Shown: positions 37,923 to 47,614 of the stretch, one piece after another
How the letters are laid out: each line of letters starts with the position of its first letter
How positions within the stretch are numbered: the stretch's first letter is position 1
NCBI GenBank assembly: GCA_965230205.1
Contig: OZ245996.1
Coordinates: 682,001-746,000 of the forward strand
Direction of reading: 5' to 3'
DNA: 64,000 nucleotides
Source of the DNA: CANLBN01 sp965230205
Lineage (GTDB): Bacteria > Pseudomonadota > Gammaproteobacteria > Pseudomonadales > Cellvibrionaceae
Translations under genes and position numbers: made by a program
Notes under the pieces: generated by a model
The model's database searches: none
Seen by the model: the letters and a program-made list of their open reading frames with translations, nothing else
Told to the model about the DNA's origin: nothing

Positions 37923-38187
37923 TAATTGAATAAAAAGTAAAGGCGAGCTGTTTGTTGATTTTGCTAGTCGAGTCCTTAAATTCACCTTATCCACCCCGCC
38001 TTAATACGAGCAAGGCGCACAGGGGTGACTATGATTCCTGATCGCTTCGATACTCCTCATTTCAATTTTTTTTATCGCAATAGATCACGTTTATCACTAT
38101 ATCCGCTTATACAGCCCTTTCATTATTTCTTTTTAAGCATGCTTATATTATCTATTTATTCTGCTGTCCCCTTTACGGAGAATGTTA

Positions 38188-39573
38188 ATGGAAAAAATTT
38201 ACATCCTTGATACTAATGTACTTCTGCACGACCCAATGGCGATCCATTCTTTTGCCGAACACCGTGTTGTCATACCAATGACTGTGCTCGAGGAGTTAGA
38301 TATAATCAAAGACCGAAGAGATAAAGATGTCAGCCGCGAAGCTCGCATTGCTATTAACAATGTTGAAAAAATTATGGGTAGCGCAACCCCAAAAGAAATT
38401 CAGCGTGGCGTAAAAATATTGACCGATAACGCTCAAAAAATTGTTGGCACACTCTCTGTTTTTCCGGATCAAAAAATACAAAACGATGACAACATCCCTT
38501 ACCTCAACTCTACACATCAACATGCCAATGACAACCGCATTATTAACGTCGCATTAAATCTACAAAACACTAACCCGGATGCTTTTGTTTGCCTGGTGAC
38601 CAAAGATATCAACATGCGTTTAAAAGCCAAAGGATCAGGCCTTGAGCAAGTCGAAGATTATAGGAATGATAAAGTACTTGATGATGTAGATTTACTATCT
38701 AAAGGGTATGAGTTTTTTGAAAACGGCTTTTGGCAAGGTATCAAACGAGTTAGTACTGAACGACAAGGAACAGAAACGATCCATGTCATTGGCAAAAATG
38801 ATTTACCAAACGCTTACCCTAAAATGTTTATTTTAGATGATACAGACTTTGTAGGCATGGTATTAGCCATTGACGATGACCATATTCGCATCCTCGACCT
38901 CAATCGCCACCACTTAATGTCAGAGAATTACTGGGGAATAAAGCCTCGCAATATGGAACAAGCGATGAGTTTATTCCTACTCAATTATGACGACATCGAT
39001 ATGGCGGTTATGACAGGCCCCGCTGGTTCGGGGAAAACCTTACTGGCATTAGCCTATGGTTTACATGCCATCATTGAAGAAAAGCGCTTTAACAAATTAA
39101 TTGTCGCGCGCAACACACCTCCTATCGCTGAAGATATAGGTTTTTTACCTGGCACAGAAGAAGAAAAAATGGCGCCGTGGCTAGCGGCTTTCGATGACAA
39201 TCTGGAAGTGCTGCATGGAGGTGATGAACACAGCGTCAGCAGTATTGATTATGTTAAAGAAAAAGCCAATATTCAATTTAAGTCACTCAACTTTATGCGC
39301 GGGCGCTCTTTCAATAATGCCTACATTATTATTGATGAGAGCCAGGGGCTAACACAATTTCAGCTAAAGTCCATTATTACTCGTGTAGGCGCTAATTCTA
39401 AAATCGTTGTGTTAGGTAACTTAGCACAAATTGATAATAAATATATAACGCCCTTAACATCGGGCTTAACGTACTTGGTAGAAAAAAGTAAATATTACGA
39501 ACACGCCAGTATTATGCATGTTAACGGCATCGAACGTAGCCGACTAGCAGAATTTGCAGAGGAAAATTTATAA
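38188..39573 (+). CDS. PIN-domain PhoH-family ATPase
   Basis: A 461-residue protein with an N-terminal PIN ribonuclease domain (YILDTNVLLHDP, with acidic residues near 5, 42 and 110-120) and a C-terminal PhoH ATPase domain. The latter has Walker A MTGPAGSGKTLLALAYG, IVARNTPPIAEDIGFLPGTEEEK and Walker B AYIIIDESQG. Such PIN-PhoH (PhoH2-type) proteins are linked to RNA unwinding and cleavage. I place the start at ATG 38188 because ACGGAGA lies seven bases upstream; the ATG at 38182 would be too close to it. Confidence 0.93.
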   Translation: MEKIYILDTNVLLHDPMAIHSFAEHRVVIPMTVLEELDIIKDRRDKDVSREARIAINNVEKIMGSATPKEIQRGVKILTDNAQKIVGTLSVFPDQKIQNDDNIPYLNSTHQHANDNRIINVALNLQNTNPDAFVCLVTKDINMRLKAKGSGLEQVEDYRNDKVLDDVDLLSKGYEFFENGFWQGIKRVSTERQGTETIHVIGKNDLPNAYPKMFILDDTDFVGMVLAIDDDHIRILDLNRHHLMSENYWGIKPRNMEQAMSLFLLNYDDIDMAVMTGPAGSGKTLLALAYGLHAIIEEKRFNKLIVARNTPPIAEDIGFLPGTEEEKMAPWLAAFDDNLEVLHGGDEHSVSSIDYVKEKANIQFKSLNFMRGRSFNNAYIIIDESQGLTQFQLKSIITRVGANSKIVVLGNLAQIDNKYITPLTSGLTYLVEKSKYYEHASIMHVNGIERSRLAEFAEENL

Positions 39574-39664
39574 CACTCCAATAATTTTTATATTTTCAAC
39601 AATTACCTCTATACTGAATAAAACACGTATGCCTATTGAGGTAATCACTTGAGTCATAAACTTC

Positions 39665-40210
39665 ATGGATATATCCACCGATAAAACGACAGATTCAACA
39701 CCTGTCGTTTGTTCTACCATCACTTCAAACATCAGTACATTGGATATCGAAGCATCGGGTATCCACCCTGAAAGTTACCCTATAGAAGTTGGCCTTGTTT
39801 TAAATAATGGGGAATCGTGGTGTAGCCTGATAAAACCTGATGATGCCTGGACTCATTGGGATGTAGAAGCAGAAGCTATTCATGGCATCTCTCGCGAACA
39901 ATTATTCTGTCACGGTAAAACACCTAAAGAAGTCGCTAATGAATTAAACCAGCTAATAAAAAACACAACCGTTTACAGTGACTGCTGGGTTCTAGATCAG
40001 CCGTGGCTGGCAAAATTGTTTGAAAAAGCGAAGGTCAGGCAAACATTTAATCTACAGGACATGATGTATACCCTCAATGAAGAAGACTATGAAAAGCTAT
40101 ACACGACGAAACAAGATATTATTGCTGCCACTAAAATAGAGCGCCATCGAGCGAGCAATGACGCACGTATTTTACAAATGGCTTATAAAAAAATAAAAAA
40201 CATTCATTAA
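39665..40210 (+). CDS. DEDDh 3'-5' exonuclease
   Basis: A 181-residue RNase T/DnaQ-fold nuclease. The four acidic positions and the histidine are seen: LDIEASG (D, E), VYSDCWVLDQPW (D) and ERHRASNDARIL (H, D). The insertion SWCSLIKPDDAWTHWDVEAEAIHGISREQL matches the substrate-binding region. It could act on DNA or RNA ends. It ends four bases inside the convergent ankyrin gene. Confidence 0.85.
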   Translation: MDISTDKTTDSTPVVCSTITSNISTLDIEASGIHPESYPIEVGLVLNNGESWCSLIKPDDAWTHWDVEAEAIHGISREQLFCHGKTPKEVANELNQLIKNTTVYSDCWVLDQPWLAKLFEKAKVRQTFNLQDMMYTLNEEDYEKLYTTKQDIIAATKIERHRASNDARILQMAYKKIKNIH

Positions 40211-41913
40211 CTATGCTGACCTGATACTTCATCCAGCAATATCGCTATTATTTCAGCGCCAAGCTCGATACTTAATTCTATTGGCGTTTGTCCATTGTGA
40301 TTTTTTGCATTAGCATCTGCACCAGCAGACAATAACAGGTTTACAAAAGCTTCACATAACGTGTAATCAAGCTCTTCACTTAGCCAAGCACCAATAACGT
40401 GTAGTGGGGTATTACCTTGAGGCGAACGCTGATGCACAAGGGTTGAATCTTGGTTTAATAAACTTGTCGCCCTCTCTAAATAGCCACAACATACAACCTC
40501 TAAAAAATTATCCGATTCATCGAGCAGTAATTTAAGAACATCATAAGAACCATTATAAGCGGCAAAACCAACTGCAGTACTATGGTGAGAATCATCCTCT
40601 ACATCAAAACGAGCGCCTTTACCAAGCAGATAAATCACCTGCTCAGCATCGTTATTTAAAGCGAAGTGATGCAATATTGTTCTACCATAATTGGCCTGGC
40701 CATTAATATCAAAACCCAATTCAATAAGGAATTTAAATATTTTAGTGTCGCAATGAAAAACGGCATCATGCAATAATGAGGCGTCATTTTTTAACGATGG
40801 CCATTGGCTCAGCAATACAACAATAGCGCCAGTATCTTCGTTGACACAAGCCATCCGAAACTGATCTTCGGGCGATAATTTTTGCTGTTCCGCACCAACC
40901 TCGGCTAACAAACTAGCAATAGCCATATGCCCTCGTAACAACGCATTTGTATGAACACGCCTACCATTGTAGCCATCAGTCGCATTGGGGTTTGCCCCAG
41001 CGCTCAGTAATATTTTAACGCGCTTTTCATAACCGCCGCTTACCGCATTCGCCAATTGATAATCTAAGGTCGTCTGTGCAGATTCCTTATTTTGCCAATT
41101 AAGTTTATGCTTTGCCTGCAAACCATGATCAATAAGCAAAGCCAACCAGCGATCACCACTGCTGGAAAACATAGTATTATAAAGGCCCTGCCCTTCATTA
41201 GGGTTAGCACCTGCCTTTAATAGTATTGCTGCTAGCTCTTCAGCATATTGATGTGACGGTTGATTCTCGCCACCTTCACCTTCGCCCATGGCTCCCGTTA
41301 ACGCAGAAAAACGATACGTTTCATTTAATATAATATTTGTATCAGGCTCAGCCCCTTTAGCTAACAATAACTGAGCATTGACGATAGCATTTTTGATTCC
41401 AGACGATTCTTTAATTCGGCCATAAGTTACATATAGCAATGGAGGCCAATTAAGAGGGCCACCAGTTTTATTGACCAACTCGGGTTCATTGCTTAAATAT
41501 TCAGAGACAACGTTTGCATTATTTGCCACTAATGCCGAATAAAAACTGAACTTAGCAATATCTGGATAACGCTCCAGCAATTCTTGAGCTCGCTGGTAAT
41601 TGCGTAAACGATCATTGCCGTTGTATTGAACACAACCGAGCCCAATAAAAGTATTCGCTTTTTGCTCCAGCGATTGCTGTGCATAGGCAGCCATTTGCAC
41701 AGCATCAGTCAGTTCCGCCCAACTTATAAAACCATAACGGCGAGCCACCACTAATTGGGCATCTCGTAAACCATTAAACGATTCTGGCCTCGGATGAAAA
41801 GATTGAATACTGGACATTGCTTCCGAGTTATTGGAACGATACTGCTTTAGTAGCTTTTTGGCTTGTTTCTTAAGAAGGTTAATGTCTGGCTTAGCCGGTA
41901 GTGAAATGGTCAT
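40207..41913 (-). CDS. Ankyrin-repeat protein
   Basis: A 568-residue cytoplasmic protein. The N-terminal 90 residues form a helical region (PDINLLKKQAKKLLKQYR, RYGFISWAELTDAVQ). The rest consists of degenerate and regular ankyrin repeats, for example VKILLSAGANPNATDGYNGRRV, LIELGFDINGQANYGRTILHHFA and LLLSAGADANAKNHNGQTPIELS. It should bind other proteins; partners are unknown. The start has a strong AAAGGAGG site. A GC-rich, structured stretch lies directly upstream and would be the leader of this transcript. Confidence 0.88.
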   Translation of the reverse strand: MTISLPAKPDINLLKKQAKKLLKQYRSNNSEAMSSIQSFHPRPESFNGLRDAQLVVARRYGFISWAELTDAVQMAAYAQQSLEQKANTFIGLGCVQYNGNDRLRNYQRAQELLERYPDIAKFSFYSALVANNANVVSEYLSNEPELVNKTGGPLNWPPLLYVTYGRIKESSGIKNAIVNAQLLLAKGAEPDTNIILNETYRFSALTGAMGEGEGGENQPSHQYAEELAAILLKAGANPNEGQGLYNTMFSSSGDRWLALLIDHGLQAKHKLNWQNKESAQTTLDYQLANAVSGGYEKRVKILLSAGANPNATDGYNGRRVHTNALLRGHMAIASLLAEVGAEQQKLSPEDQFRMACVNEDTGAIVVLLSQWPSLKNDASLLHDAVFHCDTKIFKFLIELGFDINGQANYGRTILHHFALNNDAEQVIYLLGKGARFDVEDDSHHSTAVGFAAYNGSYDVLKLLLDESDNFLEVVCCGYLERATSLLNQDSTLVHQRSPQGNTPLHVIGAWLSEELDYTLCEAFVNLLLSAGADANAKNHNGQTPIELSIELGAEIIAILLDEVSGQHS

Positions 41914-41934
41914 GGAGACCTCCTTTCATTATTG

Positions 41935-42028
41935 CCCGAGTCCGCGATAACAGGCTGAAAAGAGGCTGAATTCAGCTGCAATAAATTAAATGGTGGGATA
42001 ATCCCTTGCCGCGGACGGGAGGCGCTCC
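41935..42028 (-). ncRNA. Structured 5' leader of ankyrin gene (possible regulatory RNA)
   Basis: TCCGCG (41941-41946) pairs with CGCGGA (42010-42015), and CCCG (41935-41938) pairs with CGGG (42016-42019) across a two-base bulge, giving a 10-bp closing stem. Inside are two more hairpins: GCTGAATTCAGC (41965-41976) and GGGAT-A-ATCCC (41995-42005). Just outside is GGAGGCGCTCC (42018-42028). The stretch is GC-rich compared with its surroundings and ends about 10 bases before the Shine-Dalgarno. I could not match it to a known riboswitch. A plus-strand small RNA is possible, since a T-run follows at 42058-42062. Confidence 0.4.
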
Positions 42029-42120
42029 AAGTACGCACTGCCACTAATGGTGCCAGATTTTTATTAGAATAACTAGGCTATAAAACGTTTGATGTAACCC
42101 TTATACAAATCACATATAGA

Positions 42121-42152
42121 AACACCGCAACAGCCGAAGCCATTGCGGTGTT
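42121..42152 (-). terminator. Hairpin terminator downstream of mcp
   Basis: Perfect 10-bp arms AACACCGCAA (42121-42130) and TTGCGGTGTT (42143-42152) around a 12-base loop, followed by T-rich sequence on either side. It lies about 200 bases after the mcp stop. Confidence 0.55.
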
Positions 42153-42308
42153 ATTTACAGGATGTACATCCATTTATCGTTATTACGCATCGTCCATCTT
42201 TCCTTGCTCCGATCCATGGCTGCATCCAGCAAAGACATAATGCAACAATGCGCGCCAAGCATCTGTAGTACATGGAGGAAAGTAATGTGAGAAATAGCTT
42301 ACACCGCT

Positions 42309-42338
42309 AAGATCGTCTTAAATAAGATTGTCTTAAAC
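42309..42338. repeat. 15-bp imperfect tandem repeat
   Basis: AAGATCGTCTTAAAT is followed directly by AAGATTGTCTTAAAC (two mismatches), ten bases beyond the mcp stop codon. No function is apparent. Confidence 0.5.
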
Positions 42339-42348
42339 AAGAAAGTAA

Positions 42349-45222
42349 TCAGACTTTAAAAAAGCCCAAATCACTTCTCATCTCTTTAATCTGACTCAAC
42401 ATAGCATCACTGGCATTAGCGGTCTTCTCAACCACCTGAACATTCTGTTGAGTCATCTGGTCGAGATTAGAAACAGACTGATTTATCTGCTTAATACCTG
42501 ATAACTGCTCTTGGCTTGCCGTGGATATATTGGTGATCATATTGTTAACTTGGGTAATCAAGTCATTAATTTCACTAAATGCCGAGCCTGACTGATCGAC
42601 TAACTCAGTCCCTTCGTTGACCTTGCCACGACTATCCGTAATAAGATCATTGATTTCTTTTGCCGATGTTGCAGAACGCTGAGCAAGATTTCGCACTTCA
42701 CTGGCAACGACTGAAAACCCTCGACCCTGCTCACCAGCACGAGCAGCTTCAACGCTCGCATTCAATGCCAATAGATTGGTTTGAAATGAAATATCATTAA
42801 TTACACCAATAATATCAGCAATGCGTTTACTCGCCCCTTGAATTTTTTCCATTGAGCCTACGGTCAACTCAACCACATTTTGCCCTTTTAAAGTCGCCTC
42901 AGCACTGACGCTGGCTTTATCAGAAGCTGCCATAGCACCATCAGCATTTTTCTGTGCAGAGTTTGTCAAATCCTCAATAGCCGATGCGGTCTCTTCAAAC
43001 GTTGCCGCAGCACTCTCAGCACGCTGACTGGTTGCTTGCGCACCAACTGAAACTTCATTTGCAGCTTCTGTAACCTTATCAGCAATATCATAAATACTGA
43101 TCACCGTATTCTGTAAACGCTCAACTGATGTATTAAAGGCCTTTTGCACACTCGCAAATTCATCATCGAAAGTACCTTCAACACGTGATGTCAAATCACC
43201 CTGGGACAATTTTTCCAAGCTTGTACTGATAGCATGAATCGCTTCTTTACGCTGGGTCGTATTAATGCCGTATTGCACAATGCGATCAACTTTACCGTCA
43301 TAAGTCAGAATTGGATTATAAGAACCTGATATCCAGATAGAACAGCCATCTTTTCCGATCAGATTAAAATCATCGGAGTAAAAACCACCTTGTTTGCATT
43401 TTTGCCACATTGCCGCATAGGCTTGCCTTTGCTCCGACTCACTAGAGAGAAATTGATCCATAGGTTTGCCTACTACTTCACCAGCATCAGCATAACCCAG
43501 TGCATGCAATAAGTTTTTATTGGCTGATAAAATTCTTCCATTTAGATCTAGTTCTAACACTGTATTAGAGCGATCAATGGCACTGAGTCTATAAGACGAT
43601 TCCATCGACGCTTTTTTAGTGTCTGTCACGTCTGCCTGAATAGAAATAAAGCGCTCTAGCTGATTCTTAGCATCAAATACAGGATTAATCGATAAAGAAA
43701 TCCAGTAAGGCTCACCCTTAGCATTGTAATTCAGGATCTCTCCAAAAAATGGCTCTTGCTTTTTAATTTTATCCCGAATAAGAGCAACCGTATCGGCATC
43801 AGTATCTTTACCTTGTAAGATACTACCTGGTTTTTTACCCATTACTTGCTCACTACTATAACCAGACAATCGCGTGAAGCCAGGGTTTACATATTCAATA
43901 AGGCCCTCTTTACCAGTGATTATCACAGAGTTATCGGTTTCGTTTGCCACCAATGAGAGCGTTTCAAATTCTTCTCTAGCCTTGACTTCCTCAGTAATAT
44001 CATTAACAAATGCGGTATAAAGTATTTTGCCTGCCACATTCACTTTTGATAATGACAAATTAGCCCAAAGTTCTTCACCAGATTTATTAAAGAGTTGAAC
44101 TTCTCGAAAAGTGCCGACGATCTTGTCCTGACCTGTTGTACGGTTAGCATTGACCATCTCATCATGCCTAGGCTTTATATCATCAGGCACTAGTATTTTT
44201 ACATTTTTGCCAATGACTTCCTCTCTCTTATAGCCCCACAAAGCTTCAGCAGCTGCATTAAAAAAAGTAATATTGTTATTGTCATCAATAGATACAACCG
44301 CATTAATAGATTGCTCTAGTATTTGAACGATAATTTCCTGAGATTCTTTCACTTTATCGCGCATGCTGCCCAATGCTGAGAGCATATCACCAGTTTCATC
44401 TTTAGATGCATTACTTAAATTAACAGAGTAGTCACCTTCTGCTATTTTATTTGCGGCATCAATAGCGACATTTAAATTAGTTGAAACTCCATTGGATACA
44501 AATTTGACTAGAAAGAAAGCCGACACCATCGGAATAATCAAGCCAATAATACTGCCTATCAGAGCAATCACTTCATGGCCGGCAGCTTTATGCATGGATT
44601 TTTCAGTAAACTTTTCAATATCCAATAACACAACTTCAAGCTCGTGGTCTATCTTCTCCTGTAGTTCTTCCGTTTCAAAAGCAAGCTTATGGACAGCGGG
44701 CATATCACGCTTGTCTACTAAGTCAAAAATATGCTCCACCGACTTCTTATATATACGATGTTCAGCATTAATTTTTTTAATGGCATTTTGAATTTCTTTA
44801 AATTTCTGTTTGGCTTCTACGGAATGAGCATGTGCTATAGACTCATTAGTAAAATCAACCATTTCATCCATTTCTTCTTCAAATTTTACACTTAATTTTT
44901 TAAACCCCTTAACAGCATGATCATAATCTTTAGCTGCTTTTTCTGCATCAACATCACTGGCATCATGAGCTAGTATTTCACCATCACGCAATGCTTTTTC
45001 AAAATAAATAGCCTGCTGTAATTGATGTATCGTTGCCTCTGTAAATTTTTCAGTGAGCACAATGTCATAATCGGCAATCTCTTCCAGTTCGCCACCAATC
45101 TTTACTAACTGAGCAATAGTAAACAAGCTACTCAATAAAAATAAACCTAAAACAATCATCATGGCTACTGATAATTTTTTAGCAATTCTTAGACTTTCAA
45201 ACTTATCGATAATAGATTGCAC
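42349..45222 (-). CDS. Methyl-accepting chemotaxis protein with three PAS domains
   Basis: A 957-residue receptor. It has a first membrane helix (about 19-40), an extracytoplasmic helical region, a second helix (about 220-242) and a HAMP linker. Three PAS domains follow (VSIDDNNNITFFNAAAEALWGY, NSVIITGKEGLIEYVNPGFTRLSGY and TVLELDLNGRILSANKNLLHALGY). A second HAMP-like segment leads to the signalling domain, whose tip has IIGVINDISFQTNLLALNASVEAARAGEQGRGFSVVASEVRNLAQR. No NWETF-like C-terminal tether is seen. PAS domains suggest redox, oxygen or light-related input. It follows the PilZ gene by 29 bases, at the end of the stator operon. Confidence 0.94.
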   Translation of the reverse strand: MQSIIDKFESLRIAKKLSVAMMIVLGLFLLSSLFTIAQLVKIGGELEEIADYDIVLTEKFTEATIHQLQQAIYFEKALRDGEILAHDASDVDAEKAAKDYDHAVKGFKKLSVKFEEEMDEMVDFTNESIAHAHSVEAKQKFKEIQNAIKKINAEHRIYKKSVEHIFDLVDKRDMPAVHKLAFETEELQEKIDHELEVVLLDIEKFTEKSMHKAAGHEVIALIGSIIGLIIPMVSAFFLVKFVSNGVSTNLNVAIDAANKIAEGDYSVNLSNASKDETGDMLSALGSMRDKVKESQEIIVQILEQSINAVVSIDDNNNITFFNAAAEALWGYKREEVIGKNVKILVPDDIKPRHDEMVNANRTTGQDKIVGTFREVQLFNKSGEELWANLSLSKVNVAGKILYTAFVNDITEEVKAREEFETLSLVANETDNSVIITGKEGLIEYVNPGFTRLSGYSSEQVMGKKPGSILQGKDTDADTVALIRDKIKKQEPFFGEILNYNAKGEPYWISLSINPVFDAKNQLERFISIQADVTDTKKASMESSYRLSAIDRSNTVLELDLNGRILSANKNLLHALGYADAGEVVGKPMDQFLSSESEQRQAYAAMWQKCKQGGFYSDDFNLIGKDGCSIWISGSYNPILTYDGKVDRIVQYGINTTQRKEAIHAISTSLEKLSQGDLTSRVEGTFDDEFASVQKAFNTSVERLQNTVISIYDIADKVTEAANEVSVGAQATSQRAESAAATFEETASAIEDLTNSAQKNADGAMAASDKASVSAEATLKGQNVVELTVGSMEKIQGASKRIADIIGVINDISFQTNLLALNASVEAARAGEQGRGFSVVASEVRNLAQRSATSAKEINDLITDSRGKVNEGTELVDQSGSAFSEINDLITQVNNMITNISTASQEQLSGIKQINQSVSNLDQMTQQNVQVVEKTANASDAMLSQIKEMRSDLGFFKV

Positions 45223-45251
45223 TTTATTCCTCCTTAAAATACTAAAGGTTA

Positions 45252-45845
45252 TTACTCAGAATCATCTAACTGTTCTCTCAACGATTTCAATAACGCACCT
45301 TGGCGCTGTACAATATGCTGAATCAAACTTTCACGATATGAGTCACTCATATCAGTAAACTCTACTCGTAAATAATGGTCATTATCGATTAAGTGTTTAC
45401 AATCGATGACTTGTCCAACAGCGTGAATATTTTCTTCCGAGGGCTTCAAATAGAGAGTGAGGTTCAACTTTTTACCCACATCAAGAGATTCATTGATAGG
45501 AAAAGCAATGCCACAGGCGCTGATACTGGCTTCCTCGACACTTTGGAAATGCTGATGTGATGCCAAGCTATCCAACTCAGAAAACTGGAGTAAGGTATCT
45601 ATTTTTTTATTTAGCGCGGCCACCGCTTTTGCTACCAACGGTTGTTCATTACCTAATGCCAAGATAATGCTGTTAATCTCTTCACTGTGTTGATTTAACA
45701 AGGCTTGAATATTAAGCTCTGTTTTAACCTCCGGATCATTGGGCGATGCTTTCGTTTCAGCTTCATCAATCACTTCGTAAGCAACACCAATAGCATCTGT
45801 AATTCGAAAAAAACGACGGCGATCATCTTCTTTATTCACTTTCAT
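45252..45845 (-). CDS. PilZ-domain c-di-GMP receptor protein
   Basis: A 197-residue cytoplasmic protein starting with EDDRRRFFRITDAIGVAYEV, which carries the RxxxR part of a PilZ-like site. Near residues 120-150 there is a second PilZ-like beta-barrel pattern (ISACGIAFPINESLDVGKKLNLTLYL). It lies between pomB and mcp, and its ATG overlaps the pomB stop (TAATG). Context suggests it tunes motor or receptor output with c-di-GMP. Confidence 0.75.
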   Translation of the reverse strand: MKVNKEDDRRRFFRITDAIGVAYEVIDEAETKASPNDPEVKTELNIQALLNQHSEEINSIILALGNEQPLVAKAVAALNKKIDTLLQFSELDSLASHQHFQSVEEASISACGIAFPINESLDVGKKLNLTLYLKPSEENIHAVGQVIDCKHLIDNDHYLRVEFTDMSDSYRESLIQHIVQRQGALLKSLREQLDDSE

Positions 45846-46831
45846 TAGAACACTTCATCCGGTCTGAGGTTAAACAAGTAATCTGGTTCTAAATCCAAAT
45901 CACGCAAAATATCCTGCCCTTCTTCTTGCAGAACTTCTTTTTCTTCTTCAGTGATATCCTCACCCAAACCTTGTCGAACCACTATTTCTACTCTACGGTT
46001 ACGGGCGCGGTTTTCACGGGTACTGTTATCGACCAAAGGTTGTGTATCCGCCATACCCGACACTTCAAAACGGCGACGGTTAATATCATCATTTTTCATC
46101 AACTCTTCCGCAACGGATACCGCACGCGAGGAAGATAACTCCCAGTTGGAACGGTAACGATTGGAACGCCGAAGAGGAATATTATCGGTATGACCTTGAA
46201 CCTGAATCTTCCCTGGCTTTTGCATCAGCACGCCTCGTATTTCATCAAGCACATCATAGTAATCATCAGCTAGTTCATGAGAGCCAGACTTAAACGAACC
46301 TTTTTCCCGAATACGAATAATGATCTTGCGCCCTTCGGTTTCAATTTCTATTTCACCTGCAACAATCTCGTCCTCTAAGGCATCAGCCAATTGCTGCGCA
46401 TCGCGTTTGGTTTCTTGAATGAGCTCTTCTAGCTGTTGACGAATTTTCAATTTCACACCAGCTTCCTGCGCAACCTCACCGGACTCCACATCGTATTCCT
46501 GATTACATTGCACCTCTAAGCTCATCTCGGTAATGTCTTCCGTTTTCTGCCAAATTTCATTAATCGGCGTCGGACTGGGAATTCCAGGACTAAATTCCTG
46601 CGCAATAATGCTGGTACCTTTAGGTACATCCGTCACATTCAGTTTATTTTGCACACCAAACGCTTGTGCCATGGATCCCGCCAAACGTTTAAATTTCATT
46701 GCATCCATTTCAGAAAAAGATAACAACAATACAAAAAAGCACATCAATAACGACATCAAGTCTGCAAAGGTAGCCAGCCACGCCGGCAGCCCCGCAGGGC
46801 AGTCACAGGATTCTTCCTCTTCGTCATTCAT
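45845..46831 (-). CDS. pomB: Sodium-type flagellar stator protein PomB
   Basis: Stator subunit that anchors to peptidoglycan and forms the ion channel with PomA. The 328-residue protein starts MNDEEEESCDCPAGLPAW, has one membrane helix with the ion-binding aspartate Asp24 in TFADLMSLLMCFFVLLLSFSEMD, then a plug and linker. The C-terminus is an OmpA/MotB peptidoglycan-binding domain (IQVQGHTDNIPLRRSNRYRSNWELSSSRA). The N-terminal CDCPxGLP and FSEMD stretches are those of Vibrio PomB, so sodium coupling is the likely mode. It follows pomA by 21 bases. Confidence 0.94.
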   Translation of the reverse strand: MNDEEEESCDCPAGLPAWLATFADLMSLLMCFFVLLLSFSEMDAMKFKRLAGSMAQAFGVQNKLNVTDVPKGTSIIAQEFSPGIPSPTPINEIWQKTEDITEMSLEVQCNQEYDVESGEVAQEAGVKLKIRQQLEELIQETKRDAQQLADALEDEIVAGEIEIETEGRKIIIRIREKGSFKSGSHELADDYYDVLDEIRGVLMQKPGKIQVQGHTDNIPLRRSNRYRSNWELSSSRAVSVAEELMKNDDINRRRFEVSGMADTQPLVDNSTRENRARNRRVEIVVRQGLGEDITEEEKEVLQEEGQDILRDLDLEPDYLFNLRPDEVF

Positions 46832-46852
46832 TTATTAATACCTAAAAACCGA

Positions 46853-47614
46853 TTACCCAGCGTCAGCCACTTCGCGCTTACCTTCAGGCAAGTAATTGCG
46901 CAGCATACTGTCGATAACACGGGGGTTTTGTCCATTTTGAATCGCGAGCAGTGCATCGATCACAAGATTTTTAATCATCGCGTCATCTGCTGCTCTCTGG
47001 GTTAATTTGGCAGCCATGGGATCGCAAAATGCGTTCGCGACAATGGCACCATAAAGTGTTGTTAACAACGCAACCGCCATGGCAGGGCCAATGGATTTAG
47101 GGTCAGACATATTGGCCAACATCGCTACCAAACCAATCAGCGTTCCGATCATCCCCATAGCTGGTGCCATAACACCCATGGCTGTAAAAATAGAGGCGCC
47201 GTTAGTGTGGCGCTTTTCGGCCTCGCTTTTTTCTTTAGAAAGCAATGCCTTAACCACATCGGGGTCGTGGCCATCGACTAATAATTGAATCCCTTTTTGT
47301 AAAAAATCACTACTGACCTCCTTTCCTTCAAGAGACAAGAGGCCGCCTTTACGTGCCTCATCAGCCAGGCCAACGATTTCATCAATCAACTCTGCAGCAT
47401 CCGGTAGATTATTCTTAAAACCTTTACCGGCTACTTTTGCAAATGATAAGTATTGCCCAAGACTGTACTGCGCCATAACAGCACAAAAAGTCCCCCCTAT
47501 AACAATAACCAGCGAAGGAACGTTAACAAACATGGAAATATCGCCACTCATTAACATAGTGACAATAATCAGGGCGACAGCACCTAAAATCCCAATCAGC
47601 GTTGCTAAATCCAC
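46853..47614 (-). CDS. pomA: Sodium-type flagellar stator protein PomA
   Basis: A 253-residue MotA/PomA protein with four membrane helices: two at the N-terminus (MDLATLIGILGAVALIIVTMLM, VPSLVIVIGGTFCAVM) and two at about 150-200 (GVMAPAMGMIGTLIGLVAMLANM, GPAMAVALLTTLYGAIVANAF). The cytoplasmic loop contains DEARKGGLLSLEGKEV and LLVDGHDPDVV, as in Vibrio PomA. Together with PomB it forms a torque-generating unit that uses the sodium gradient. It is first in the pomA-pomB-pilZ-mcp run and divergent from xseB. Confidence 0.95.
   Translation of the reverse strand: MDLATLIGILGAVALIIVTMLMSGDISMFVNVPSLVIVIGGTFCAVMAQYSLGQYLSFAKVAGKGFKNNLPDAAELIDEIVGLADEARKGGLLSLEGKEVSSDFLQKGIQLLVDGHDPDVVKALLSKEKSEAEKRHTNGASIFTAMGVMAPAMGMIGTLIGLVAMLANMSDPKSIGPAMAVALLTTLYGAIVANAFCDPMAAKLTQRAADDAMIKNLVIDALLAIQNGQNPRVIDSMLRNYLPEGKREVADAG

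Larger units (their letters stand above)
37759..38187. other. phoH promoter and leader region
   Basis: A 429-base gap. It holds a sigma-70-like promoter and a 7-bp hairpin (both listed), leaving a long leader of about 300 bases before the PhoH gene. A frame from 38025 overlaps the PhoH start and has no family likeness, so it is not called. Confidence 0.45.

Noticed and set aside
38025..38210. 61-residue frame upstream of the PhoH gene
   Set aside because: It overlaps the PhoH start, has no family likeness and the composition of intergenic DNA, although a GGGG stretch lies nearby.
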